Positions 33,096-42,047 of a DNA stretch of 64,000 bases are shown here, one piece after another. Position numbers and translations under genes: made by a program. Under the pieces are notes generated by a model. The model searched no databases. It was given only the letters and a program-made list of their open reading frames with translations, and was not told the origin of the DNA. This DNA is from a candidate division FCPU426 bacterium. GTDB lineage: Bacteria > Oederibacteriota > Muellerivitia > Muellerivitales > Muellerivitaceae. Numbering within the stretch: the first letter of the stretch is position 1; every line of letters starts with the position of its first letter. Location: NCBI GenBank assembly GCA_027452205.1, contig DAIDGV010000024.1, positions 94,750 through 158,749 of the forward strand, read 5' to 3'.

Positions 33096-33128
33096 GCCCT
33101 TCTCCTTGTTTTTATTTCAACATTGCGC

Positions 33129-36100
33129 CTAACCGATCTTTTTCACCCATCGCCAAAATCCTTTGTGCTTCTCCATTCTGACTTCCGTATTCCATTTCCA
33201 AAACACAAAAAGCGCCGGATACACCAAAAGCTCGAGAACAAAGGATGTAAAAACCCCGCCGACCATGGGCGCGGCAATACGCTTCATCACATCCGCGCCA
33301 ACACCCGCGGAAAACAGGATAGGCACCAACCCGAACCAGGCGGCCGAAACCGTCATCAACTTGGGCCTCAACCGCTTGACCGCGCCATCAATGACCGATT
33401 CTTCTAAATTAGCCAAGTTCTTCATCTTTCCGGCTTCCTTGGATTTCTTATAAGAAAGATTGAGATACAAGAGCATCACCACGCCCGTTTCCGCGTCCAA
33501 CCCGGCAAGCGCGATGATGCCCACCCACACAGGAACGGATGTGTTGTAGCCCAGGATCCATAGGAGCCAAATGGCCCCAATGAGTGAAAAAGGAACCGCC
33601 AGAAGGATCATGACGGTTTCGGTGAAGGATTTGGTATTGAGATGAATGAGCAGAAAAACGAGCAGCAGTGTTAGGGGGATCATGATCCGTAACCTGTCCG
33701 CGGCGCGCTCCAAGTTCTCGTACTGCCCGCTCCAAACCAAGTTGGTCCCTGCGGGTAATTGGATTTTTTGGGCGATCATCTTTTTGGCCGCTTGAACGTA
33801 GGAACCTAGATCGATCCCCTCGGTATCCACGTAGATATAAGCGGCTAAAAGCCCGTTCTCATCGCGGATCATCCCGGGACCCAAGGTGACCTTCACATCC
33901 GCCAATTGGGCCAGTTGAACTTTACTCCCCGATGGTGTGGTCACTAAGATCCGCTTGAGCTTGTCCACGCTGTCCCGGTAATCCTTGGCATACCGGACAT
34001 TGACCGGGTAGCGGGCCCGGCCTTCCACGGTCGTAGTGACAACATCACCCCCTATGGCCATTTCGATGATCTCGTTGACATCCTCCAGTTTCAGGCCAAA
34101 CCGCGCTATTTGGTCCCGGCGCGGTTCAATGTCGATGTAATACCCGCCCGTAACCCGTTCCGCGAAGACACTGCTGGTGCCCTTCACGCCCCGCAAAATG
34201 TCCTCGACTTCAATCCCCACGCGTTCGATGGTCGCAAGATCACCACCCACGACTTTAATACCGATAGGCGTTCTGACCCCGCTGGTAAGCATATTGATGC
34301 GGTTAATGATCGGCATGGTGATGGTATTGGTGTATCCCGTGAATTGAAGGGCCGCGTTCATGTCGTGTAAAAGCTTCTCTTGAGTCATCCCTTTTCGCCA
34401 TTCGCTTTTTGGTTTCAGCCAAATGGTCGTTTCGACCATCGAGAACGGGGCCGGATCCAACGGGGTTTCAGCCCTACCTGCTTTGCCAAAAACCCTCTCA
34501 ACCTCGGGGAACGACTTCAATATCCTGTCTTGTGTTTGCAGGACCCTTGCCGCTTCCGTCACCGAAATACCCGGCAACGTGATCGGCATATAGAGAAGCG
34601 AGCCTTCCCACAACGGCGGCATATATTCGCTTCCCAACCTGCTCAAGGGAAAGAACGTAACACCCATTAGGACTATGGATAGGAGAATGACCTTGCCTTT
34701 ATTCTTCAATACCCATCTGGCGGGCCCCTCATAGAGTTTGGCCAAGAACCGGTTCAGCGGATGTTTATCCTCGGAAACGATCTTGCCCCTCAAAAAAAGA
34801 ACCATTAATACCGGCGTCAGCGTGACCGCTAAAAACGCGGCAAAGAACATGGAGAAGGTTTTGGTATAGGCTAAGGGTGAAAAAAGTTTTCCATCCTGCC
34901 CTTGCAACGCGAACACGGGAAGAAAGCCGACCGTAATGACCAGCAAGGTGAAGAACAACGACGGCCCGACTTCTTTGGCCGCGTTCAAGATCACTTGGAC
35001 CCGTTCCTCTTTTCCGCCTTTCTTTTCCCACTCCTCCAAACGCTTGCAGGCGTTTTCCACCATGATGATGGAAGCGTCCACCATCGCCCCGATGGCTATG
35101 GCGATACCTCCCAGGCTCATGATGTTCGAGGAAACTCCAAAATATTTCATGCTGATGAAAGACATCAAAATGGCCACGGGCAAGGTCAGGATAATGACCA
35201 GCGCGCTGGGTAGGTTCCAAAGGAAGATAAGACAAACCAATGAAACGGCGATCGCCAGCTTGACCAGTTCATGGGTCAAAGTTTTGATCGACTCGTGGAT
35301 CAGCTCCGACCGGTCATAGACCGGCACGATCTCCACACCCGGCGGCAACGAGGGTTTAATCTCTTCTATTTTTTGTTTGACCCTCTCAATGACTTTCAGC
35401 GCGTTTTCGCCGTAACGGGCCGTCACAATACCGCCGACCGCTTCGCCTTGGCCGTCCAGTTCGGCTACCCCCCGGCGAACATCCGGCCCCAATTGGACCT
35501 TCCCGATATCCCGAACCAAGATGGCGGTTCCTTGTTTGTCCCTGCCTACGGCGACTTTTTCTATGTCACCGATCCCTTTCAAATAACCCAAACCACGGAT
35601 CATGTATTCGGTCCCGTTAATATCCAAAAGACGCCCGCCAACTTGTCGATTGGAGTTACGGATCGCGTCCATCACCTGGGCAAAGGTCAGGTTATAAGCC
35701 ACTAACGCGTTGGGGTTGACTTCAACTTGGTATTCTTTGGTCATCCCGCCGACCGTCGAAACCTCGGCGACACCCGGGAGGCTCTGCAACTGATAGCGAA
35801 GGTTCCAGTCCTGGTAACTCTTCAGGTCCGCCAAGGTATGTTGACCGGTCTTATCGACCAGTGCGTATTGATAAACCCATCCCACTCCGGTCGCGTCCGG
35901 CCCCATTTCAACGCTCACTTCCGGCGGCAGCGACCCTTGGACTTTGGATAGGTATTCCAACACGCGGCTTCTCGCCCAATAAACATCCGTCCCATCCTCG
36001 AAAATGACGTAGATATAGCTGAAACCGAAGTCGGAAAAAGCCCGGATGGCTTTCACCTTGGGCGCCCCCAACAAGGCGCGAACGATGGGATAAGCGACTT

Positions 36101-36287
36101 GGTCTTCCAGGATGTCGGGACTTTTCATCCACTTGGCGTAAATGACGACCTGGGTATCCGAAATATCCGGGATCGCGTCCAGGGGAATATTCTTCAACGC
36201 CCAGATCCCCCAAAGGATCAGCACAACCATCCCTAGGGAAACCATGAACTTGTTCTTTCCGCACCACTCAATGATTTTAGAGATCAT
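33129..36287 (-). CDS. cusA: CusA/CzcA-type heavy-metal RND efflux pump
   Basis: 1052 residues. Typical HME-RND sequence: start ISKIIEWCGKNKFMVSLGMV, first span then NIPLDAIPDISDTQVVIYA, porter-domain PDATGVGWVYQYAL and WNLRYQLQSLPGVAEV, GAMVDASIIMVENA in TM4 (proton-relay Asp), LPGISVTEAARVLQTQ, LTSGVRTPIGIKVVGG and WSGQYENLERAADRL. Twelve spans can be drawn in two halves. It exports mono- or divalent metal from periplasm/cytoplasm using the proton gradient. AAGGGGA precedes the ATG and the gap to cusB is 11 bases. GVRTPIG and the CusB/HMBD neighbours favour copper/silver. No defect seen. Confidence 0.95.
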   Translation of the reverse strand: MISKIIEWCGKNKFMVSLGMVVLILWGIWALKNIPLDAIPDISDTQVVIYAKWMKSPDILEDQVAYPIVRALLGAPKVKAIRAFSDFGFSYIYVIFEDGTDVYWARSRVLEYLSKVQGSLPPEVSVEMGPDATGVGWVYQYALVDKTGQHTLADLKSYQDWNLRYQLQSLPGVAEVSTVGGMTKEYQVEVNPNALVAYNLTFAQVMDAIRNSNRQVGGRLLDINGTEYMIRGLGYLKGIGDIEKVAVGRDKQGTAILVRDIGKVQLGPDVRRGVAELDGQGEAVGGIVTARYGENALKVIERVKQKIEEIKPSLPPGVEIVPVYDRSELIHESIKTLTHELVKLAIAVSLVCLIFLWNLPSALVIILTLPVAILMSFISMKYFGVSSNIMSLGGIAIAIGAMVDASIIMVENACKRLEEWEKKGGKEERVQVILNAAKEVGPSLFFTLLVITVGFLPVFALQGQDGKLFSPLAYTKTFSMFFAAFLAVTLTPVLMVLFLRGKIVSEDKHPLNRFLAKLYEGPARWVLKNKGKVILLSIVLMGVTFFPLSRLGSEYMPPLWEGSLLYMPITLPGISVTEAARVLQTQDRILKSFPEVERVFGKAGRAETPLDPAPFSMVETTIWLKPKSEWRKGMTQEKLLHDMNAALQFTGYTNTITMPIINRINMLTSGVRTPIGIKVVGGDLATIERVGIEVEDILRGVKGTSSVFAERVTGGYYIDIEPRRDQIARFGLKLEDVNEIIEMAIGGDVVTTTVEGRARYPVNVRYAKDYRDSVDKLKRILVTTPSGSKVQLAQLADVKVTLGPGMIRDENGLLAAYIYVDTEGIDLGSYVQAAKKMIAQKIQLPAGTNLVWSGQYENLERAADRLRIMIPLTLLLVFLLIHLNTKSFTETVMILLAVPFSLIGAIWLLWILGYNTSVPVWVGIIALAGLDAETGVVMLLYLNLSYKKSKEAGKMKNLANLEESVIDGAVKRLRPKLMTVSAAWFGLVPILFSAGVGADVMKRIAAPMVGGVFTSFVLELLVYPALFVFWKWNTEVRMEKHKGFWRWVKKIG

Positions 36288-36298
36288 GCTTGTCCCCT

Positions 36299-37195
36299 TT
36301 ATTTCGGATCAGAAAAAGCGGCGCTGATCTTGGAATCGGCGTCGATCATAAAGAGGGCTCCATCCACCACGCGGTCGCCTTCCGCCAATCCGGAAGTGAC
36401 CTCCAACAGGTCGTCCCCCTCATATCCGATCGTTACTTTTCGCGGCACAAAAACACCGGGAGCCGTCACGACAAAGACATATCGCTGATCTCCCGTGTCC
36501 ATTACGGCCGACGAAGGTACCGCCAATCGGGGGGACATGGTCGCTCGAATTTCGACATTGGCGTATATTTCAGGGGAAGTCGTTTGAAGTAATTGGATCT
36601 TCGCGCGAACAACGCGTGACTGGGTTTGATCGTAGGGATAAAAAGACACCACCCGCCCTTTTACCGGGGAACCCGTACCGCTCAAGGAAGTCACAATGGC
36701 CTCTTGTCCGATTTTGACAAATGGAAGATCGAGGGCATAAATATCAGCCACCACATAACGACCCGAGGTGCGAAGCGGTTTTCGGGCGTCAAAATCGGCG
36801 GCCAATGCGGCAAAATCTCCATCTCCTCCTCCAAATTGGCCAACTGTTCTGATCGTTCTGGTAACTGGAACTTTATTTACCGTAGCAAATTTCACGTCGA
36901 TCAACTGCTCCTTATACGGACTAATGTGAACCGGAGCCAACCCCTTGACCTCTTCGGGCAGATTGACTTCGCCGGAAATTTCCTTTTCATAGACCGGGAC
37001 ATAGTCCATTCCCATTTCATCCTTCATCGGCTTATCGCTATGCCGATTGGGGTTCATGGGGTTGGCCCAGTATTTGATCTTTTTGCCTGCCGACTCATCC
37101 GCGCGGGAGGCAGTCCAGGAAACCGCCAAGACCAGCAAAATAAGCAAAAAAACCCTTTTCATTTTTTCGGTTGTTCCCGTCTTAAGGTTCTTCAT
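36299..37195 (-). CDS. cusB: CusB-like periplasmic adaptor, shortened (no alpha-hairpin)
   Basis: 298 residues, well below the roughly 400 of CusB. The start at 37195 overlaps the end of cusC; AAAGGA lies eight bases upstream. After the signal peptide comes a heavy-metal-binding segment (KKIKYWANPMNPNRHSDKPM, DEMGMDYVPVYEKE), then VHISPYKEQLIDVKFATVNK and VTRTIRTVGQF. Where CusB has a lipoyl domain and the long alpha-helical hairpin there is only GGGDGDFAALAADFDARKPL. Then the beta-barrel and membrane-proximal parts are normal (ADIYALDLPFVKIGQEAIV; YDQTQSRVVRAKIQLL; DTGDQRYVFVV; GLAEGDRVVDGALFMIDAD). So about 100 residues seem absent, which raises the question how it contacts the outer-membrane channel. 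Confidence 0.88.
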   Translation of the reverse strand: MKNLKTGTTEKMKRVFLLILLVLAVSWTASRADESAGKKIKYWANPMNPNRHSDKPMKDEMGMDYVPVYEKEISGEVNLPEEVKGLAPVHISPYKEQLIDVKFATVNKVPVTRTIRTVGQFGGGDGDFAALAADFDARKPLRTSGRYVVADIYALDLPFVKIGQEAIVTSLSGTGSPVKGRVVSFYPYDQTQSRVVRAKIQLLQTTSPEIYANVEIRATMSPRLAVPSSAVMDTGDQRYVFVVTAPGVFVPRKVTIGYEGDDLLEVTSGLAEGDRVVDGALFMIDADSKISAAFSDPK

Positions 37196-38462
37196 GGCCG
37201 TTTCCTTTCAAATCACCGATCTCGTAATCCAACTGCGCCAAAGCTTTTCCATAGTCCGCTTTTGATTCGTAATAGTTGATGAGGGTTTCCAAATAGGTGT
37301 TGTACGTTTCAACAAAATCGGAAAGCGGCATTTCCTCGTTACGGTAGGCCAACTGACTGGACTCCCAGGCTTTCTGGGTTTGTTTTAATAAACCACCTTC
37401 TTCATAGAGGTTCAAAATTCTCCAAGCGGATTCAGCATTAACGAAAGCGTCTTCCGTCATGTGGATGACCTCGTTTTGTTTTCCCTTCAGGTCATATTCC
37501 GCCGCGGAAAGTTCATCGGAAGCCGCGCCCTCGACTTGGCTTTGTTTGGCGGGAAAGAACAATGGGATAGTGACCCCTAATCGAAAACCATAATCGGAAA
37601 AAGTTCCATCATTTGGATTCCTGACGCCCGACAACCACAAGTCCAGGTCGGGCAAATAATCAAGCGAAGCCATCTGCTGCCCGGCTTTTTTCGCTTCGAT
37701 CACCGAGCCGAAAGCGGAAAGTTCCGAATTTTGCCGAAGCGCTTTCCGGATGAAGACCTCTTCTTTCCCATCAAATGGCGCAAGGACCGGCTCTTCACCC
37801 AAGTGATAAACCGTGAAATGGGGCAGGCTGAAAATATGGTTTAAGTTGGACTGGGAAACCCTGAGGGCGCGGCTGTTTGTCACGAGTTCGTTGACGGACT
37901 TAGCGGTCTCCATCTGCATGCGAACGGCCTTGATGGAAAGCCATTGCCCGCTCAATTCTTTCGATTGAACGATCTGGCTCAAGAACTTCCATTTCGTTTT
38001 TGCGTCTTGAAGGATGGCGTCGATTTTCTGGCGGTAATAAAAATCCCAATAGGCTTCCCGGGCTTGTAACACGACCGACCGGCGCTCATTGTCCGCCATG
38101 GCCTTAGCTTCTTTAGCTTCCGCGCCACTGACATCGGCCTTACTGATACCTTTGCCGGGAAACCCAAGTTTTTCCTCGACCATCCACATCTCCATGCCCG
38201 GGTTGGTCGTGTCGATCATGAACATCGGGTCATCTGGCATAAGCGAAGGCAGTACTCGTTTTTGAGCCGCGCTGGCGCGGTAATCCGCGGCGTGGATATT
38301 GGGATTGCCGGCCAAGGCCAGTTCTTCGGCTTTTTGAAGCGTCAGTTCGATCGTCGTCGGGGAAGAAAGGTCCGCGTTGTTATCCACTTCCTGGGCAAAA
38401 GACCACCCGGCCAAAGCGATCCAAGTAATAAAAATCGAGCCAAGTATTTTGAAAGCCTTCAT
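37182..38462 (-). CDS. cusC: CusC/TolC-family outer-membrane efflux channel
   Basis: 426 residues from the ATG at 38462 (AAGGAG eight bases upstream; the extra 16 codons to 38510 lie before the ribosome-binding site). The signal peptide ends AGWSFAQ. Two repeated halves of long helices and short strands are visible, with family-like segments LTLQKAEELALAGNPNI, WDFYYRQKIDAIL, LGVTIPLFFPAKQSQVEG and YNTYLETLINYYESKADYGK. The protein forms the trimeric outer-membrane duct of the RND pump. The C-terminus is charged (GNGHEEP), as in many family members. It overlaps the next gene by 14 bases. Confidence 0.9.
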   Translation of the reverse strand: MKAFKILGSIFITWIALAGWSFAQEVDNNADLSSPTTIELTLQKAEELALAGNPNIHAADYRASAAQKRVLPSLMPDDPMFMIDTTNPGMEMWMVEEKLGFPGKGISKADVSGAEAKEAKAMADNERRSVVLQAREAYWDFYYRQKIDAILQDAKTKWKFLSQIVQSKELSGQWLSIKAVRMQMETAKSVNELVTNSRALRVSQSNLNHIFSLPHFTVYHLGEEPVLAPFDGKEEVFIRKALRQNSELSAFGSVIEAKKAGQQMASLDYLPDLDLWLSGVRNPNDGTFSDYGFRLGVTIPLFFPAKQSQVEGAASDELSAAEYDLKGKQNEVIHMTEDAFVNAESAWRILNLYEEGGLLKQTQKAWESSQLAYRNEEMPLSDFVETYNTYLETLINYYESKADYGKALAQLDYEIGDLKGNGHEEP

Positions 38463-38555
38463 CGTCACCACTCCTTTGTTCGTATGCGTTTTATGGACGC
38501 AAAAAAGCACAGAACGGATCGATTAACCCGTTCTTACGAGATCAAAAGAAATGGA

Positions 38556-38921
38556 TCAGATCCTTAAGGCGAGGATTCCTCGGGGTGGGGACGACGAAAA
38601 AACCTGAACGGAATGATATGCGCAAACCTGAAGCGGTAACAAAGACCCAACAACCGCGATCACCACAGGCGGTTTTGCGGCCACAACCGAGTTATGAAAG
38701 GCGGGAACAACGGAGGATTGATCCATTACCTTGCAAAATGGTTGTTGCGTCTTTTTCGAATGGCAACAATCGTGTTTACCATCCATCTGCATCATGCAAC
38801 AGGCCTTCATTTCGGACGAGTCGGCCGTTGAGGCATTTCTGCAAATGCCACAGGGGGTCAAGGCGACCATGACGCCCAAAGCTAGCACCATTCGATTGAG
38901 GAAAACAACGAACCGTTTCAT
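38556..38921 (-). CDS. Small Cys/Met-rich secreted protein at the head of the metal operon
   Basis: 121 residues from the ATG at 38921 (MKRFVVFLNRMVLALGVMVA); the frame upstream is open but lies in the promoter. After the hydrophobic start come CGICRN, SSEMKACCMMQMDGKHDCCH and KKTQQPFCKV: eight Cys plus Met and His, a likely copper site. Then a hydrophobic segment (PPVVIAVVGSLLPLQVCAY) and a short tail. Related short proteins occur in front of copper efflux genes, but I cannot name a family. It may be a periplasmic metal chaperone or sensor. A promoter with -10 TATAAT ends six bases before its ATG, so the transcript may begin at the start codon. Confidence 0.72.
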   Translation of the reverse strand: MKRFVVFLNRMVLALGVMVALTPCGICRNASTADSSEMKACCMMQMDGKHDCCHSKKTQQPFCKVMDQSSVVPAFHNSVVAAKPPVVIAVVGSLLPLQVCAYHSVQVFSSSPPRGILALRI

Positions 38922-38927
38922 GTCTTG

Positions 38928-38974
38928 ATTATATCCCTCTTTCCATACCAAAGTTACAAGAGGGGTGATCACCC
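38928..38974 (-). promoter_or_regulatory. Metal-operon promoter with MerR-like spacer and an upstream palindrome
   Basis: On the minus strand -35 TTGTAA (38954-38959) and -10 TATAAT (38928-38933) are 20 bases apart, the long spacing typical of MerR-family promoters. A dyad CCCTCTT / AAGAGGG (38935-38964, 16-base interior) fills the spacer. Just upstream is a perfect 12-base palindrome GGGTGATCACCC (38963-38974). No MerR/CueR gene is in the window. Confidence 0.55.
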
Positions 38975-38988
38975 TTATATGGCGACCG

Positions 38989-39342
38989 TCATAGTGGGGA
39001 GCGGGGAGCCTTATTTCGGGCCTTTTCGGTGATATGCCCGCATTTCCCGCATTCATAGACGAGCACCCAGACCTGGTGCGCTTCATCGAAGCGGGTGGCT
39101 TTGGCGCTCACGCGGTTGAGACAATAAGAACAATGGGTCTTTTGCCATTTAGGCCGGGTGGTCCCCCACAAAAGCCCGATGCCGGTAGCGAGGACCAAGA
39201 GAAGCAAAGGCCCGAGGGTCCTCTCGGTAAAACCGTAGCTGAGCCATAAAAGGCTGGAGCCCATCACGACGCCCAGGAACCACAGCAGGAAAAATTTTCC
39301 CCAGGGCACGCGGTCGAGAAAAGCTTTTACTTGAACTTGCAT
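38989..39342 (-). CDS. Two-span membrane protein with a C-terminal zinc ribbon
   Basis: 117 residues. Two membrane segments (FFLLWFLGVVMGSSLLWLSY and LGPLLLLVLATGIGLLWGTT) are followed by a ribbon with HCSYC and YECGKCGH (CxxC...CxxC), a likely zinc site on the cytoplasmic side. The start overlaps the end of the VOC gene by 16 bases. No family recognised. It ends before the metal-operon promoter, so it is not part of that operon. Confidence 0.7.
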   Translation of the reverse strand: MQVQVKAFLDRVPWGKFFLLWFLGVVMGSSLLWLSYGFTERTLGPLLLLVLATGIGLLWGTTRPKWQKTHCSYCLNRVSAKATRFDEAHQVWVLVYECGKCGHITEKARNKAPRSPL

Positions 39343-39680
39343 AACTGGATCAAGTTCCCATCGGGGTCGCGCAGACTGCCCGTCTCGCCCCAGTCATGGG
39401 ACTCCCGTTGGACTTCCACGCCCTTGGCCCGCAGGTTCTCCGAAGCCACGTCCACATCCGCCACGTTCAAACGGATGATGAAAGGCGGCACCGGTCTTTT
39501 GCGTACTTCCACCGGGGCCGGCTCGCCCTTTTCCAGGATGATATAGCCGTCGCCGAAACGGAAATTGGTGAGACTTTCTTTTTGGAAACGGACCGGCAGG
39601 TCCAGCTTTTCGGAATAAAAGGCCACGCAAGCCTCATAATTTTCGACCCAGATCAAAAAACCCGGCTGTTGGATCTTCAT
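39327..39680 (-). CDS. VOC-superfamily (glyoxalase-like) protein
   Basis: 117 residues with one beta-alpha-beta-beta-beta pair: FLIWVENYEACVAFYSEKL, FRFGDGYIILEKG, FIIRLNVADVDVASENLRAK and LRDPDGNLIQLCKF. The RDPDGNLIQL end is the common metal-site strand of VOC proteins. Metal ligands cannot be assigned surely. Substrate unknown. Overlaps the next gene by 16 bases. Confidence 0.85.
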   Translation of the reverse strand: MKIQQPGFLIWVENYEACVAFYSEKLDLPVRFQKESLTNFRFGDGYIILEKGEPAPVEVRKRPVPPFIIRLNVADVDVASENLRAKGVEVQRESHDWGETGSLRDPDGNLIQLCKFK

Positions 39681-39751
39681 GTTGCTCCTGACCTTTTGGA
39701 ATGGTGAATGGCCCTAGCATATAGGAAACCGGTTCAAAAAACGAAACCGCC

Positions 39752-41914
39752 TTAAGGCGCCTTGGGCGCTAGCCGGGTGCTTCTTTCCAGCGCGGTGCGG
39801 CAGATCATCACGTCCCTTTGGGCCAAAGGAGATTCGGGGAACAAGGCCAGCGTCCTTAAAGCGCAATCCAAAGCCCGGGAATAATCACCACTATTGAAAT
39901 AGAACCTCACTAATTTGGCGCAATTCGGGGCTTCTGGATCGGACCCGATCGAGTGTTGATAGGCCACCTCCGCTTCCTTTCTCATCCCCCGGCCCATCAA
40001 ACTATCGCCCCATCCCTCCCAAATCCGACTGATCAACTTCGGGTCGACCGCTTGGTCTAACGCTTTTGGGTAATAACCATCCGCGCGGGGTCCCTGTCCG
40101 GAACGGCTGCAATATTCCGCCGCGTTGAAAAAAGCCTGGGCCTGGCTGTCGAACAAGATGGCCATTCCGCCTTCGTTCTCCACGTTACCACGGGCCGGAC
40201 GCACCCTGAACTGGTCGAGAATTCCCAACCCTTCTTCCTTCGGGGACAACATCAAGGTCGCTCCATAGGGAGTTAGCAGTTGGAAAAGATCACCGGTTTT
40301 TTCAACCTTCGGTTGATGTGAAAAAAAGCAGCGGTCCAATAAGTCTAGATAGGACGAGAATTGGAGGGGACGTTGGCCGCCGTTCTGATGTCGGATGTCT
40401 TGCATTTCATTGAAAACTTTTTCACCCCTCGAGGAAAATCCCCGACCCGAAAGATCAGGACTGAGGGGGCCCAATTTCTCTTTCAATGCCGGGGTCCCCC
40501 AGTCGGTCCAAAGATAATCCGCCGGGACTAAGGTAACGTCCTGCCGCCGGTGCAGGGCGGCTTGGAAATAAGAGACCGGGAAGATATTGTTGTCCCCTTC
40601 CGCGAAAAAAATGGCGCTCCTCTTGAGGGACCGCATCAGGTCCGAACCGTCTTCATAGGCCGCAGTTTGGCCGCTTCGATCGTTGGTCCCGTAGTTTTCG
40701 GACAATGACCAAAAGGGGATGAACAAGGCCGTCCCCAGCCCGATCCACCGCCAGACTTTCCTTTGGCTGATGGACCAGGACCCCAGGCCCACACCCAGGG
40801 CAATGGCCAGGAAAACATTGGCCGGGACCAAGAACTTATCAAGGCACCAAAGGTTCTCCGGCTCGAAATAAAAAAGGAACCCGCTCATGAGCGCCAATAA
40901 AAGGACCGTCATGGACCCAAGGAACAACCAGGTTGTTTTCCCTTTTTGATAAAAAAAGAAAAGCCCCCAGAGAATGGGGATCCAGGCCCAAGCGCTCAGG
41001 TCGAAGATCAAGTGCCGGGAAACGCGGTCGAATTGAGGACCCAATCCCAAGATCTGTTGCCAGGCTTCATTCCAGTCCTGGCTGTTGGTAGAGAATTGGG
41101 CCAGATCCTTGAAAAGCTTCAGGCCCATCTCGCTTCGTTTATCCACAAAGAACAAAAATTGGAGGAATTCCCGCCAATGTTTTGTATCACCCCAGACCAA
41201 GATCTGACCCGGCCGCAAAGGCAACGAAAGATACAGACTGGCCCCGACCATGAAAAGGCTCAATGAACGGATCAGTTCTTTTGCCCCTGAAACAAAGCGT
41301 TTTTTTTGAAAGGACCCGTTCAGCGCAAAATAGATCCCTCCAACGAAAACATATACGACTGTCATTTCCAGCCCGTTGGCCGCGCCGGATCCCAAGATCA
41401 ATCCAAGCAGCAAGGCTATCCCCGGTCTTTTCTTCCTCCCGGCCAACTCTGAAAGGATCTCCACGCAAAGAACACCACCCAGGAAGACGAAAGATTGAAG
41501 GATGTAAATTCCGCCTTTGGCGGTCACGGACTGGGCCCAATAAGTCTTGGAAAAAGCTAGGGCGAAGGCGCCGGCCAGTGCGGCCAAAATAGCGCCACTA
41601 CGATCATTCGTGCCGAAAGCTCGCATCTTTTGATAGAGATAAAGCCCGATCAATACAGTGCCCCAAGCGCCAAAGAAAGCCGCCATAACATTCAAACGAA
41701 AGACGGGACTGCCCAAGGGTATGTGGATCGCTAGGGAACCTAAGAGGGTGTAAAGGCAATATCCGGATGGGTGCTGGGGGGTTAAGGTCGCGCAAGCCGC
41801 GGCGGTTTCAGCCGAATCGTCCGGTTGGAAAGAAGGATTGAGGGTGGCGAGATAAACGGAAAAACTGAAGAGAAAAATAAAGGGAAGGACTCCCGCATAA
41901 AAAGCCCGTGGCAT
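39752..41914 (-). CDS. DUF2723 multi-span membrane protein (GT-C-like) with TPR-like tail
   Basis: 720 residues from the ATG at 41914, with GGAGG five bases upstream. The N-terminus has the DUF2723 signature: YLATLNPSFQPDDSAETAAA followed by TPQHPSGYCLYTLLG. DUF2723 resembles protein O-mannosyltransferases, where an early Asp lies in the first outer loop (here Asp in QPDDSAE). About 11 to 12 spans extend to about residue 420, followed by a periplasmic part and helical repeats of TPR type near the end (GDSLMGRGMRKEAEVAYQHS, FNSGDYSRALDCALRTLALF). A role in moving sugars from lipid carriers to proteins or glycans is likely by family, not shown. Confidence 0.85.
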   Translation of the reverse strand: MPRAFYAGVLPFIFLFSFSVYLATLNPSFQPDDSAETAAACATLTPQHPSGYCLYTLLGSLAIHIPLGSPVFRLNVMAAFFGAWGTVLIGLYLYQKMRAFGTNDRSGAILAALAGAFALAFSKTYWAQSVTAKGGIYILQSFVFLGGVLCVEILSELAGRKKRPGIALLLGLILGSGAANGLEMTVVYVFVGGIYFALNGSFQKKRFVSGAKELIRSLSLFMVGASLYLSLPLRPGQILVWGDTKHWREFLQFLFFVDKRSEMGLKLFKDLAQFSTNSQDWNEAWQQILGLGPQFDRVSRHLIFDLSAWAWIPILWGLFFFYQKGKTTWLFLGSMTVLLLALMSGFLFYFEPENLWCLDKFLVPANVFLAIALGVGLGSWSISQRKVWRWIGLGTALFIPFWSLSENYGTNDRSGQTAAYEDGSDLMRSLKRSAIFFAEGDNNIFPVSYFQAALHRRQDVTLVPADYLWTDWGTPALKEKLGPLSPDLSGRGFSSRGEKVFNEMQDIRHQNGGQRPLQFSSYLDLLDRCFFSHQPKVEKTGDLFQLLTPYGATLMLSPKEEGLGILDQFRVRPARGNVENEGGMAILFDSQAQAFFNAAEYCSRSGQGPRADGYYPKALDQAVDPKLISRIWEGWGDSLMGRGMRKEAEVAYQHSIGSDPEAPNCAKLVRFYFNSGDYSRALDCALRTLALFPESPLAQRDVMICRTALERSTRLAPKAP

Positions 41915-42047
41915 GACCACCTCCTAACGGACATTCTAAAGGACCGGGCCTGTTTCTCATTCCTTTTCGTGATCGACAGGGCCGGGGAAATGGGGGCTGG
42001 AATTGGATCGTTTACTTGGAAAAGCGGGGGAGAAAGAACTGACGGCT

